Made by a program: the position numbers and the translations under genes
NCBI RefSeq assembly: GCF_002878395.1
Contig: NC_061121.1
Location: 41,459,815-41,523,814 of the forward strand
Reading direction: 5' to 3'
Origin: Capsicum annuum
Taxonomy: Eukaryota; Streptophyta; Magnoliopsida; Solanales; Solanaceae
DNA: 64,000 nucleotides
Shown here: one piece after another, positions 1 through 9,741 of the stretch
Numbering within the stretch: position 1 is the first letter of the stretch
How the letters are laid out: the number at the start of each line of letters is the position of its first letter
The notes under the pieces: generated by a model
The model's database searches: none
Told to the model about the DNA's origin: nothing
Seen by the model: only the letters and a program-made list of their open reading frames with translations

Positions 1-772
1 TTTATGAATGACGAATCTATTAGAACTTATGTACTGCACCACTCTCAACTACCACTTGTAGTTCGGATTAGCACATTTGTAGCTAAAGACACTGCTCGAA
101 TTAATCACCTTCTTTATTCTAAAATCTTTTTTCAAGCAAGAAATAAATAAAGTGGTAGATAGTTCTTTCTTGTCCTTGAATGACATTACTTTGAAAAATC
201 CAATCCCATAGTATTAAAGATTGCCAGGCTAGGTCGATCAAGAAGAACCACCTACTGTATTGGTCGCATCAATGGGCATAGGTGTTTGATCATCATCTAG
301 AATATTTATGTCTAGATCATCGAACCTATCATCAAAGATGTCTTATTGTTATTCTTCTTCTATGTTCTGGATCTCGTCTCGTCTTTTCAACCACGTACAC
401 CCTTAACACCATCCTGGATGAATCACTAAGATAAGTATGCAACCGAATCTGATCGGTTATCTTAAAAGGTAGTACCCTCTGATTTTCAAAGGAGCTGTGC
501 ATGTAGCAGATGACGAGTTCTTCTGGTTGTCAATTCAATCCACAATAGATGATGATTAAGTTCATAAAATCATTATACGAAAGATCAGTTTGGACTATCA
601 TAGCTACCATCTCTAGTATTTTACCCTCCTTCCAACACCATACATATCGATTGCTCTTCTCCATCCATTGACCATGACAATCCACCCCTATTGTTATTGA
701 TCCCTCCATTAGACGATGATCTATTGGAATCAAGGTCAGGTTCTGTCGCAACAGGTTACTAATATGTTGCAA
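1..772 (-). pseudogene. MuDR/MULE transposase, N-terminal fragment, runs off left edge
   Basis: Read on the minus strand this is the N-terminal part of a Mutator-like transposase. Visible pieces are a segment ending in LSYNDFMNLIIIYCGLN, then after an in-frame TGA at 530-532 a continuing segment with PEELVICYMHSS and KITDQIRLHTYL, and near the left edge NPNYKW and RFVIHK. These resemble the N-terminal domain and the start of the DBD_Tnp_Mut zinc-binding region of plant MURA proteins. The catalytic domain would lie outside the window. The stop, further stops near 340 and frame changes show a pseudogene. The ATG at 772 is only the first in the open frame and is probably not the real start, since it lies in the repeat field. 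Family assignment comes from remembered resemblance, not a search. Confidence 0.55.
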
Positions 773-1005
773 CAGATATTTACCGTCAATTGGAATCGAG
801 TTTAGGTTCTATTGCAATTGGTTAATAATTTGTTGCAACATATATTTACCCTGTTGCAACAGACAAAATATCTGTTGCAATCGAGTTTAGGTTTTGTTGC
901 AATAGGTTACTAATCTGTTGCAATAGATATTTATCATGTTGCACCAGATAACTAATCTATTACATCAGGTGGATCATATGTTGCAACAGATTACCCATCT
1001 GTTCG
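735..1005. repeat. Palindromic TGTTGCAACA repeat field
   Basis: A diverged tandem-like array built on the 10-bp palindrome TGTTGCAACA. Exact copies sit at 765-774, 831-840, 852-861 and 979-988, with several one- or two-base variants between (for example TGTTGCAAT at 873). The spacers also recur (variants of GGTTACTAATCTG and GAGTTTAGGTTTTG). It lies just upstream of the minus-strand transposase fragment. Function unknown; it could be a subterminal repeat region of the MULE or an independent satellite-like seed. Confidence 0.75.
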
Positions 1006-2286
1006 ATTTATTTTACAGCACTATCGAACCATAAACATGAATCCAACATATGAGTCTTCTGTTGAAATAGATCTGTTTAAATAGATGTCTCTTATGTTGT
1101 ATTCATGTTCGCGTGCTATATATTATTAAAAAATAGCACAATAGCAATTACCCAGATGAGAAATTCAACTAAAAATTATAATTTGACTTACCAAAGTCTC
1201 ATATAAAGTACAACCAAAGTGGAAAGTGATGTACGAAATAAAATTTGACCTAAGAAATTGGTAAAATAGCAACAGTAGCAGTAACAACAACAACAACAAC
1301 AATGATAAAAAAGAAGAAGCTAAAGATGGTAATAAAGTAGAAGATGATGATAATGAAGCAGAAGATGTTGAATAAAGTAGCAGCAAAAATGAACAATAAA
1401 AATTGCTAAGAGAGAGAAAACAACAATGGATGATAAAAGAGAGAAAGCCACCTTTTTTACCTCTGTTTCCCATTATATTAGGTAAATATTTGGATCAAAG
1501 TGTAAAATTTAAAAACTTTTGGGTTACTCTCAAACTTACCCAACTTTCTTAATCCACAATAAAGTAATTGTCACCTCCACCCAATTATTAAGACTTGAGT
1601 CACCTACACCTCATTTTAAAACTCTTCTGTCACCTACAGCTCAAAGTCCTAAGTTTCTCGTAGTAGATCTAAAATGTAGTTGTTGAATATTTGAGGAGGC
1701 AAAAAGTAAAAAAAAAAAAGAAAGTTACACAACGATTCCGACATTCAAAGGTAAGGTGATTTCTCGCCGAATCTACTTATTTTTGTTTGTGTTCATATTC
1801 ACATACATTGTTGTATGTATGAGATGTTGTTATTACGTATTATTGAATAGATTAGTTACGTATATGATTGCAGGCTCCACTTTGATTTTTGTTATTATTG
1901 CACACCATATACATTCTGTGTGATATATATATTTTAGATGCATTCATTTGTTATGTATATTTGAGTGGAGTTTTTGCTGTTGTCTTGTTGTCATTGCACT
2001 ACTTATACATAAATATGTTATGTATATGAATATACATATACATAACATAGATATGTATCAGAGTTCATATACAACCAATTGTTATTATATTGGTGGGTGG
2101 TTCACTGTTGACATGTTATTTCTATTCTTATACATAAATATGTTATGTATATAGATAATATATATAAATATTTTATGTATGTATGTATGTATAAGAGTCC
2201 ATATATACATGTATATCTAATGTGTGCATATACATTTATGCAGTTGAGCAAATTTATTTAACTTCATTTTATCATAACATTCAGGG
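1006..2286. other. Non-coding, low-complexity AT-rich stretch
   Basis: No gene seen. It holds an AAC/GAA-rich low-complexity segment (about 1270-1400) and three spaced GTCACCT motifs (1570-1640) in a context that resembles MULE terminal sequence. It also has alternating TATG/TATACAT runs with a (TGTA)n tract at about 2176-2192. Open frames here are only low-complexity translations (for example the leucine/serine-rich minus frame at 1165-1473). Confidence 0.6.
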
Positions 2287-2908
2287 TAGGGGTGAAAATG
2301 GTGCGGTGTGAGTACGGTGCGGGTTTTTTCTAAACTCGCAAATTTTAAAACCACACCGCATCACCTTTAAACCTGCATAAATCCGCCGCATACTCATACC
2401 CGCACATACTCACACTGCACTGACCTGTATTTTTATTTTTTTCTTTTTAGCAAAATTTATAACTCCACTAAAAATCATAATATTTTCAATACTAGGAAAT
2501 AGTAACTATCAATTTCTATTATATCACTTTTCACCAAGAAATTATTAGAAAAGTATCACGTGTACAAGTAAATGATCAAATATCAAAATTTTCATTAAGA
2601 TAAATAAAGAAATTTTAAAAGTTATAAAATTGTTTATTTATAGTGGTATACATATTGTTTTAAGTATCATAAAATTTTAAGTGAAGAATACATATTATTT
2701 TAGGTAGATTTACTAGAATAATACTAATTTTTAACTTTTTTACATTTTAAATCCGCATATACCTGCAAGCCGTCCCGCACCGCATCATTTTAAAAAAACT
2801 TACTTAAACCCGCCCCACACCCACCCCGCACCCACATAGTCTAAAACCTACACCACCTTACATCGCCTAAACCCCCCACCCCCACCCCTAAACCAATTTC
2901 CATCCCTA
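2287..2908. mobile_element. hAT-like MITE (622 bp)
   Basis: Ends are imperfect inverted repeats: TAGGGGTGAAAATGG on the left and, reverse-complemented, TAGGGATGGAAATTGG on the right. The flanking 8-mers ATTCAGGG (2279-2286) and ATTCAAAG (2909-2916) match at 6 of 8 positions, as expected for a decayed 8-bp hAT target-site duplication. GC-rich subterminal motifs (variants of CCGCACCGCATCA) recur in inverse orientation at both ends around an AT-rich core, typical of hAT transposase binding regions. No transposase is encoded. It lies directly against a peptidase fragment whose frame starts within the right duplication. Confidence 0.72.
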
Positions 2909-2911
2909 ATT

Positions 2912-3142
2912 CAAAGACTATGGTGTATTTGTCACTAAATATACGGAGCATTTAAGTAAAGAAATACCAATTCCTTTAATAGATTTTGATGCAGCTACAC
3001 ATCAATTGAGATATACATCTCTTTACTAAATTATGATGTGGTCAAGTCAAATAAAGGTTATGTTGATGATAACGATGATCCTCCAAAATCAAGGCCTAGT
3101 TTTGTTGCACCACTTGATATATCAGGGATTGTTAGTTTAGAA
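2912..3142 (+). pseudogene. Ulp1-like (C48) peptidase C-terminal fragment
   Basis: The plus frame reads KDYGVFVTKYTEHLS and then LIDFDAATHQLRYTSLY. After a frameshift near 3030 it reads NKGYVDDNDDPPKSRPSF and ends near GIVSLE. This matches the C-terminal end of the Ulp1-type cysteine peptidases carried by plant MULEs. The family's catalytic cysteine lies in the DCGVF motif (established for C48 peptidases); here the position is Tyr (DYGVF), a single G-to-A change from TGT to TAT. The fragment begins at the MITE's right duplication, so the insertion probably split the gene. I did not find the rest of the domain left of the MITE. Confidence 0.6.
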
Positions 3143-3860
3143 TAGTTTGAAACTTAATATTTTCAAGTTAAGATTTTATGACGGTTAAGCTACACAATCC
3201 AAGTTAAGATTTTAAATGCATGCTAAACCTTGTTTCCTACCCCAGAATGGTATATATATATATTTGTATATATGTGATTTTATATGGTTATTTGATTTGG
3301 TTTTAAATGATGACATTATCTTACTTTTATCCCTAAGTTACATGCTAGCGTTCACTCTGCTAACCATATTTAGGAGTTTTAACCCCATGCGGTGCAGGTG
3401 TAGGCCATACTAATATTCCTCTTGCTCAGTGACTTAGATTCGGAGATAGCTTTGAGATAGATTGAAGTGGCAAGCTTCTATACTCTGAAAGACCCTATTT
3501 CATGCTATAGACTTTTTTTTATTATCATTATTTCTTTGGATTTAGTTTTGGCTATGGTCGGATTCATGCTCTGACCGAATATACTTTGATTTTTGGTTAG
3601 AGGCTTTGTTGGACTACTATGGGTATGAGTAGTGTCGGTATTAGTTTTAGCACTGGTATTGGGATTGGCATTAGGATTAGTATTGGTTGGATATTTGGTT
3701 GTGGCTGTTTGGTTATGGTTATAGACCTTTCTTATTATCTCTAGATTGTTATTGTTTTATCTTATTGTATGTTCAAAATTCATTTGACATGGGGTATAGG
3801 GTGGTTAACGGTGGGGTATGAGGTTTATGGTCAATTTGGAGTCCACAAAGTCATGTCGAT
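3143..3860 (+). other. Probable decayed LTR/leader of gypsy element A
   Basis: No gene. The segment from about 3330 (containing CATGCGGTGCAGGTG, then GAGATAGCTTTGAGATAGA) resembles the 3' part of Solanaceae gypsy LTRs. It runs into the post-PBS leader of element A (TCATAAGGGAGAGGCTACGA at about 3896). I could not find a convincing primer binding site, so the LTR boundary is lost. A direct repeat CAAGTTAAGATTTTA occurs twice (about 3163 and 3200). Confidence 0.4.
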
Positions 3861-4010
3861 TAGAGTTTTTCTTAAGGGTGTGTATCATGACACACTCATA
3901 AGGGAGAGGCTACGAGATATTTAGGAATGTTTATCTTTCTTGTTTTCTATTTTTGAGCTGTAAAGTCTAAGGTCCTGAAAATCTTCTCTAATATCCATTT
4001 GTTCACTTTT

Positions 4011-5212
4011 TAGATCATGCCTCCCAAATGATTTAAAGTTCACAAAAACTCCTCTATCCCACGCGAGGACAATGTTAATGGGACACGTCTTACTTATGGG
4101 GTCCAGACTAAGTCTAGGGGTCCAGTTCCTGATTGTCCTCCTAGAGTTCCATCGATCCCCTCCAATCTTTCTTGAGCTCCTCAAGCTGATGTAACGAATG
4201 CCGAGTTTCATTAGTTTATTCATATGTTGGCACAATGGGTAGCTTCTCAGGCCGAGCGTGGTGATTTTGTTACTCCATCTTCTGAGGCCACAAGGGTTGG
4301 CTAGTTTATAAGGTTGAATTCTCCAACCTTTACTGGAGTTAAGGTCGAGAAGGATCCTTAATGTTTTCTTGATGAGATAGAAAAGATATTTTGTATTATG
4401 CATGCCACTAATGTAGAGTTTCCTACCAACTGAAAGATGTGGCTTATTAGTGGTACGAGGAATGAGACAATCAAGGGGTGATGATGATCAGTCAGTCCCA
4501 TGGGATGATTTTTCTAATGCTTTCCTGGACTATTTTTTTCCTAAAGAGCTGAGGAAAACAAAAGCGGAAGAGTTTGTTAACCTGAAGCAAGGCAAGATGT
4601 CGTCAAGGAGTATGCCTTGAAGTTTCACCAGTTGTCTCGATATGCTCCGGAGTTGGTTTCTAGCATGAGCTCTAGAATGAGGAAGTTCTCTTTTGGATTG
4701 TCCCGAGACTTGATTTTGGAGAGTAAGGTTGCCATATTGAATAAGGACATGGATATCTCCAGGTTGGTGGTGTACATACAACAGGTTGAAGAAGAGAAGA
4801 AGAAGCATGCAGCGATAGGAGAGAGACAAAAAAAAATGTTGAGATTTTTTAAGTAGGGTGGTGGCCAACAATAGGATGGCAGGGATGGTGGAAAGTGGTC
4901 CAATAAGAAGTGGGGAAATTCTGGGTCTTACTCGATGGCTAGTGCTCCCTACCTAAAGCCGTATGGTGATAGGAGTTTTTAAAGTAGCAAAAATTATAGG
5001 GCACAAGGTGCCCAATCTCTGGCTAGCAGGGCCTAATCAGTTTTATCCTATCTTTCCTGTAAAGTTTGTGGTCAATTACATCGGGGTTACTGTGATGAAG
5101 GAAAGGAAAAGTACTTCAACTGTGGTCATCTTGGGCACATGCTTAGAAATTATCCAATGGCTAAGGTTTCTTCTGGGGCAAATAAGGTTTTGTTTTCCTC
5201 TTTATTAGCTTG
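4011..5212 (+). pseudogene. gag: gag of gypsy element A
   Basis: Starts at ATGCCTCCCAAATGA (MPPK, then a stop), a start typical of gypsy gag. Recognisable blocks are FIRLNSPTFTGVKVEKDP (about 4300-4360), FHQLSRYAPELV (about 4624-4660) and a decayed C-terminal region with CGQLHRGYC followed by FNCGHLGHMLRNYP (about 5070-5160). The latter is the CCHC zinc knuckle with its last cysteine changed to tyrosine. At least eight stops or frameshifts interrupt it. Gag would form the particle and bind RNA; this copy cannot. Confidence 0.75.
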
Positions 5213-5262
5213 AGCACTAAGTTGTGCACCATCTGGCTCTGACACTAATCAGAACTGGCTCT

Positions 5263-5624
5263 ATGCTCTTACTATTCGTCAGGATTCTGAGCCATCGCCT
5301 GATGTCATTACTGGTACGTTCAAATTCTTGTCCCATGATGTGTACTGTTTACTTGATCAGGGGTCCACTCTTTCATATATGACCCCATTTGTGGCTGTGC
5401 ATTTTAGTTTTACTCCCGAGTGTATTTTAGACCATTTTTTTGTTATTACCCTGGTGGGTGACTTTGTGGTTTCCAGGAGAGTCTATAGAGGTTGTGTGGT
5501 ATCTGCAGGTGGTCGGGAGACTTTAGAAGATCTGTTTGAGTTAGACATGGTTGATTTTGATATTATATTGGGGATGGATTGGTTGTACTCATTCTATATT
5601 TCTCTAGACTATCGAGCCCATTAG
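5263..5624 (+). pseudogene. Retroviral-type aspartic protease of gypsy element A
   Basis: The frame 5328-5624 has the active-site block LLDQGSTLSYMTP (catalytic Asp at about 5355) and, near its end, DFDIILGMDWL. Both are diagnostic for gypsy proteases that cleave Gag-Pol. The usual DPGST/DSGAT is DQGST here. It stays open for 98 codons, then ends at a stop; pol resumes in another frame near 5714. Confidence 0.75.
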
Positions 5625-5713
5625 GTCATCTTTAAATTCCTTAATGAGTCAGTTATTGAGTGAGGAGGTGGTGCCCTAGCTCCTAAGGAGAGGTTCATAT
5701 CATATCTTAGATC

Positions 5714-6463
5714 TTGGAGATTAATTTACAAGGGGTGTCTCTATATCTGGTCTGGGTTAAAGATTCTAACTTGGAGGGTCCTTGTTTACATTTTATCCCG
5801 GTGGTGAATGAATTCCTTAAGGTATTTATTGGCGACCTTCCCGGTGTCCCTCCCGATAAGGAGATTGATTTTGGGATTGATCTTGTTCAGGACACTCTTT
5901 GTATTTCTATTCCACCGTATAGAATGTATTTGGATGAGTTAAAAGAGCTTAAGGAGCAACTAAAGGATCTTTTAGACAAGGGTTTCATCCGTCCTAGTAT
6001 GTCTCCACAGGATGCATCGGTGTTGCTCGTGTGTACAAAGGATGGTTCCCTTTGAATGTGTATTTATTATCGACAATTGAATAAGGTGATGGTAAAGAAT
6101 AAGTACCCTCTTTCTATAATAGATGATTTGTTTGATCAACTTCAGGGTGCTAAGTTTTTCTCCAAGATTGATCTTCAATCCAGGTTTCATCAACTAAAGA
6201 TTAGGGAGGTGGATATTCCTAAGACTATCTTCCGTACCCGATATAGGAATTTTGAGTTTCTAGTTATGTATTTTGGATTGACCAATGCCCCGATGACATT
6301 CATGAATTTGATTAATAGACTTTTTTGTCAGTTTTTGGATATGTACATCATTGTTTTCATAGACGATATTCTGGTGTACTCAAAGAGTGAGATAGATCAT
6401 GTTGATCACCTCCACATCGTATTGCAGACCCTAAGGGACCAACAGTTGTATACCAAATTTTAG
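5714..6463 (+). pseudogene. Reverse transcriptase of gypsy element A
   Basis: The first half (5714-6055) carries the pre-RT segment with GDLPGVPPDKEIDFGIDL and KGFIRPSMSPQDASVLLV. An in-frame TGA at 6053-6055 (Arg codon in relatives) separates it from 6056-6463. That part has YYRQLNKV, then [14 protein letters not shown], the [10 protein letters not shown] block and the catalytic [10 protein letters not shown] (FIDD at 6356-6367). The frame ends at a TAG near 6463 where relatives have Glu. Confidence 0.85.
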
Positions 6464-6589
6464 AAATGTGAATGCTGGTTGAACGCTGTCAATTTTTTGG
6501 GTGATGTCACATCTAGTGATGGATCATGGTGGATTTGCAGAAGGTTGTAGTGGTTAATAAGTGACCTAGACCTACAACTCCAACCAATA

Positions 6590-7007
6590 TTCAGAGCTTC
6601 TTAAGTTTAGCTGGTTACTACAAGAGATATGTGGAAAGTTGTTTTACTATAGCTTCCCCGTTGACTAAGTTAACTCAGAAAAAGATAAAGTTATTATGGT
6701 TTGATGCTTGTGAGGATAGTTTTGAGAAGCTGAAGGATAAACTAACTTCGGTACCGGTCTTGACTTTGCCTGAAGGCACAGATAGTTTTGTAGTCTATTG
6801 TGATGCATCTCAGGAGGGGCTTAGTTGTATTTTGATGCAACATAGCAAGGTGATAGATTTTGCATCTAGACAGTTGAAGGTGAATGAGAAGAATTATCTG
6901 ACTCATGACTTAGAGCTTTTGGCAGTGGTGTTCACGTTGAAAATCTGGTGTCACTTTTTGTATGGAGCGCATGTGGAATCTTTTCAGATAATAAGAGCCT
7001 GTAATAT
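6590..7007 (+). pseudogene. RNase H (5' part) of gypsy element A, cut by element B
   Basis: The frame 6631-7007 contains [11 protein letters not shown] (first catalytic Asp) and [15 protein letters not shown] (catalytic Glu), then LYGAHVESF. The frame then shifts to SDNKSL and is broken by element B at 7008. The continuation lies at 16092, 9 kb downstream. Confidence 0.85.
7003..7007. repeat. Target-site duplication of element B (left copy)
   Basis: AATAT directly precedes the TGTAATACCC start of the LTR. The same AATAT directly follows the right LTR at 16092-16096. Confidence 0.9.
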
Positions 7008-9724
7008 TGTAATACCCTAAAAAATGCAAACTAATATTAGCACCATATTTCAAGCTTATGCATAGTACATCATGGTTCTTTTGTAGTTTCATGATCAAGT
7101 TTGATGTCAATTAAGGTCTCAAATACGTCCTATCTATTAGGCGAATCAAAACATTTCTTACCGATTGAATTCTTGGGAAGGATATTGGTATAGTCAACTT
7201 CAAATGAGCATATCTCTCGTTATACTACAAATTTTTGAGCTCATCACCCATCAACAGATAGATAATTGAATTATCTTTCCAACGATATCAATTTTTCTAA
7301 AATCCAATATCGGAGAAAAAAGTTATACCCATTTTACTCCAGCATGTTTGCCTGGCAACTAAGTGACGACATATCTGACGGGCCATCACATATCTGACGA
7401 CTTATCAGCCTTGGTCATCAGCTGAAAATTTCAGCAACTGGGAAATGGTTTTAGGGGTATTTTATTCATTTTCCTCACCCTAAACCATACCCCAACGACA
7501 TAAAACACCATAAACACGAAATTCTGCCTCAATTTACCAAAATATACTCACTTTCTCTCAAACTCTCTCAAGAACAAGCCTTAGGGTTTTAATAGAAGAT
7601 TTAAATCTGAAGAATTTCACCGTCAATCTTCTTAAATTCAAGCATTAAGGTATGTCATGTGTTGATTCACGGGTCCCTTTCACCCATCAAACTCAAGAAT
7701 CTCTTTTCAAATAAAAGATTTGTGTATTTATGAATGTTCATGATTTAAATAGAATTGAAATTGATGTTCATGATGTTGTGGGGTTTTGACTCATGTTTTA
7801 AATTGCATATTCCAATGATTGACCCAAGTATATGAAGATTTCCATAATAATCATGATAAACCCCCCTTCAATTTACAAGTTGATTAATGTATCCCTGATT
7901 GTTAGATGTGTTCATGATTGTATAACCAAAGCATGCTCCCCATATATTTGACTAAATGCCTATGTGAAGGAAAAGTGTCATACTAGTATAATAATATGAA
8001 ATCTCCATTCATGTATAAGTTTATGCACGTCAAGTGTTTGATAAAATGTCTTAGTCAATGAAGTATGGATATATGTATAGCCATTGTGGTCCTTCAGAAC
8101 TTGTACTTCATAAAATCTCCAACTTATTGTATTATGGATTGTGAAGTTGGTCATGTATTCAAGAAAGTCATGCTTTGTCATTTTCTTCCCATCGAGTCCT
8201 AGGGGTACATGTACTCCAAAAATATAGCTGTGTGCCTAGAGTTAGTGTCAAGTTTTCACGATATCCTCAGTCAAACCATGATTCATAGAACTCTGTCAGT
8301 CATATGACTCAGGAAAGCTCAGTAATACAGTAATCTTAGTACTATTCTGTCAGTCAACGAAAACTCAGTTAATTCAGTTTAGTTTAATTCAGTAATCCAT
8401 GTTTAGTGTCTATTCAGATGGGAGTAGAAATTAGCACTGAGTAAACCCAAGGATGGGAACACACACTGTTAGATGAGGGTGTGAGTCTTAGAAGTCATCC
8501 TTGCATTCCAGAACTATGTAGCCAACATAGGTTGAGACATCGACACTGTCAGATGAGGGTTGATTTGGTAGATGAACACTGTCAAATGAGGGTCTCACCA
8601 TTCTCTTTTGGGGATACTGTCAGATGAGGGTTTCTAATTGGGGTTATAAATTAGACCCCAACTAAGCTATAATGCATTATTTGGGGCATGTCAGTTAGAT
8701 AACTACTTTCCACAGTTTCAGCTACAGATCAGGATTGTCAGATAATAATCATTCAGTCTCAGTAATAGAAAGCAGATAGTTGTATAGATCTCAGGACAGT
8801 CAGATATAGTCAACTCAGTTCAGTACAGAACTCATCTAGTTCCACCAGTATCAGGATTGTCAGATACAGTCACTCATCTTATCAGTACTCAGACATAGTA
8901 ATCATGTTATCACGAACTCAGTTAATAGTATATTAATTATATGAAACCCATGTTATTAGTATTCAGTTTCAGGACTACCAGATACAGTTAATCAGATCAG
9001 TTTTTCATAATCAAAACTGTCAAAATCAGTCTTTCCTTTATCATTAATATAATATCAGTCTCTCAGTATTCAGTAGACTCAGTGATCAGTGTCAGTAAAC
9101 TCAGACGTCAATAAATCAGTACTCAGAACCCTGTACCAGTATCAGTATGGTCTTAGTTACAGTTACTTTTTCATGCACGTTTATGTTATTTAGTCAGTTA
9201 GTATTGTTCGTGCATATGAACCCCATGCAGTCAGCCTACCTCACATGCGTACCAGTACATTCAAATGTACTAATGTATTTGTGCTATGGTGTTTTATACC
9301 ATAGGTTCAAAAGCACAAGCTCCAGAGCATCTATAGCATTCCACTACTCGGCAGTCATACTCAGTAGTGAGTCCTCATTTTTTAAGTACATGATCATTAT
9401 TTTATTATTTCAGTACTAAGTTTATTTCAGTAGTTAGAGTTAGTTAGGGACATGTCCCATCAACTCCTTATTCAGAAAGTTAGAGGCTTTTCAGACTATC
9501 ATATTTTAGATAGTTTACTACAGTTGTTTTGGGTATTTCATACCCTACCCAAATGTTATGTTTTTATCAGATTTGAACCTTATGGTGTTTCAGCCTTTAT
9601 TTTTACATGTGTATACATACATTATGCAGTGTACAGGTACAGATATCTGTCACGAGTTAGCTTGTGATCCTTTGAGGTCATGGGAACCACATAGCATTTT
9701 AGGTACCAGACTTGGGGCGTTACA
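7008..9724 (+). repeat. 5' LTR of element B (2717 bp)
   Basis: Begins TGTAATACCC, ends GCGTTACA, and is followed after a short spacer by the primer binding site. It is about 90% identical (estimated by eye over the first 125 bases) to 13346-16091. It contains a block of 16-bp near-repeats (8465-8631) and a long CAGT-rich field (about 8690-9130, variants of GGACTGTCAGATACAGT). Short open frames inside (such as 9147-9419 or 9452-9667) recur in both LTRs without protein resemblance. Confidence 0.9.
8465..8631 (+). repeat. Four spaced copies of ACTGTCAGATGAGGGT in the LTR
   Basis: Copies at 8465-8480 (one change), 8545-8560 (exact), 8578-8593 (one change) and 8616-8631 (exact). The spacers differ, so this is not a simple tandem array. 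The same cluster is present in the 3' LTR (about 14780-14950). LTR D has a related cluster of CATCAGA..AGGCTTGAC motifs at the matching position (59800-59960). Confidence 0.8.
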
Positions 9725-9728
9725 AACT

Positions 9729-9741
9729 TAGTATCAGAGCC
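9729..9741 (+). promoter_or_regulatory. Primer binding site of element B (tRNA-Met type, decayed)
   Basis: TAGTATCAGAGCC lies 4 bases after the LTR end. It differs by one base from TGGTATCAGAGCC, complementary to the 3' end of plant initiator tRNA-Met. Confidence 0.85.

Larger units (their letters stand above)
3861..7007 (+). mobile_element. Ty3/gypsy element A, left part (leader, gag, PR, RT, RNase H)
   Basis: Degenerate plus-strand gypsy internal region with the usual order gag, protease, reverse transcriptase, RNase H. It stops abruptly at 7007, where element B begins, and resumes in frame at 16092. The two halves rejoin across the AATAT duplication, giving the end of the RNase H and the linker towards integrase. 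Many stops and frameshifts make it non-functional. Confidence 0.88.

Noticed and set aside
1165..1473. 102-codon minus frame, Leu/Ser-rich
   Set aside because: Translation of AAC/GAA trinucleotide-rich low-complexity DNA; no conservation or domain.
3921..4403. 160-codon minus frame
   Set aside because: Lies opposite the gag of gypsy A, which is recognisable on the plus strand; no domain of its own.
8690..9130. CRISPR-like or satellite array from the CAGT-rich field
   Set aside because: Units are irregular and diverged, present in both LTRs, and the organism is a plant.
9147..9667. Plus frames of 90 and 71 codons in LTR B, repeated in the 3' LTR
   Set aside because: Shared only because LTRs are duplicates; diverge without frame preservation and look like no protein.
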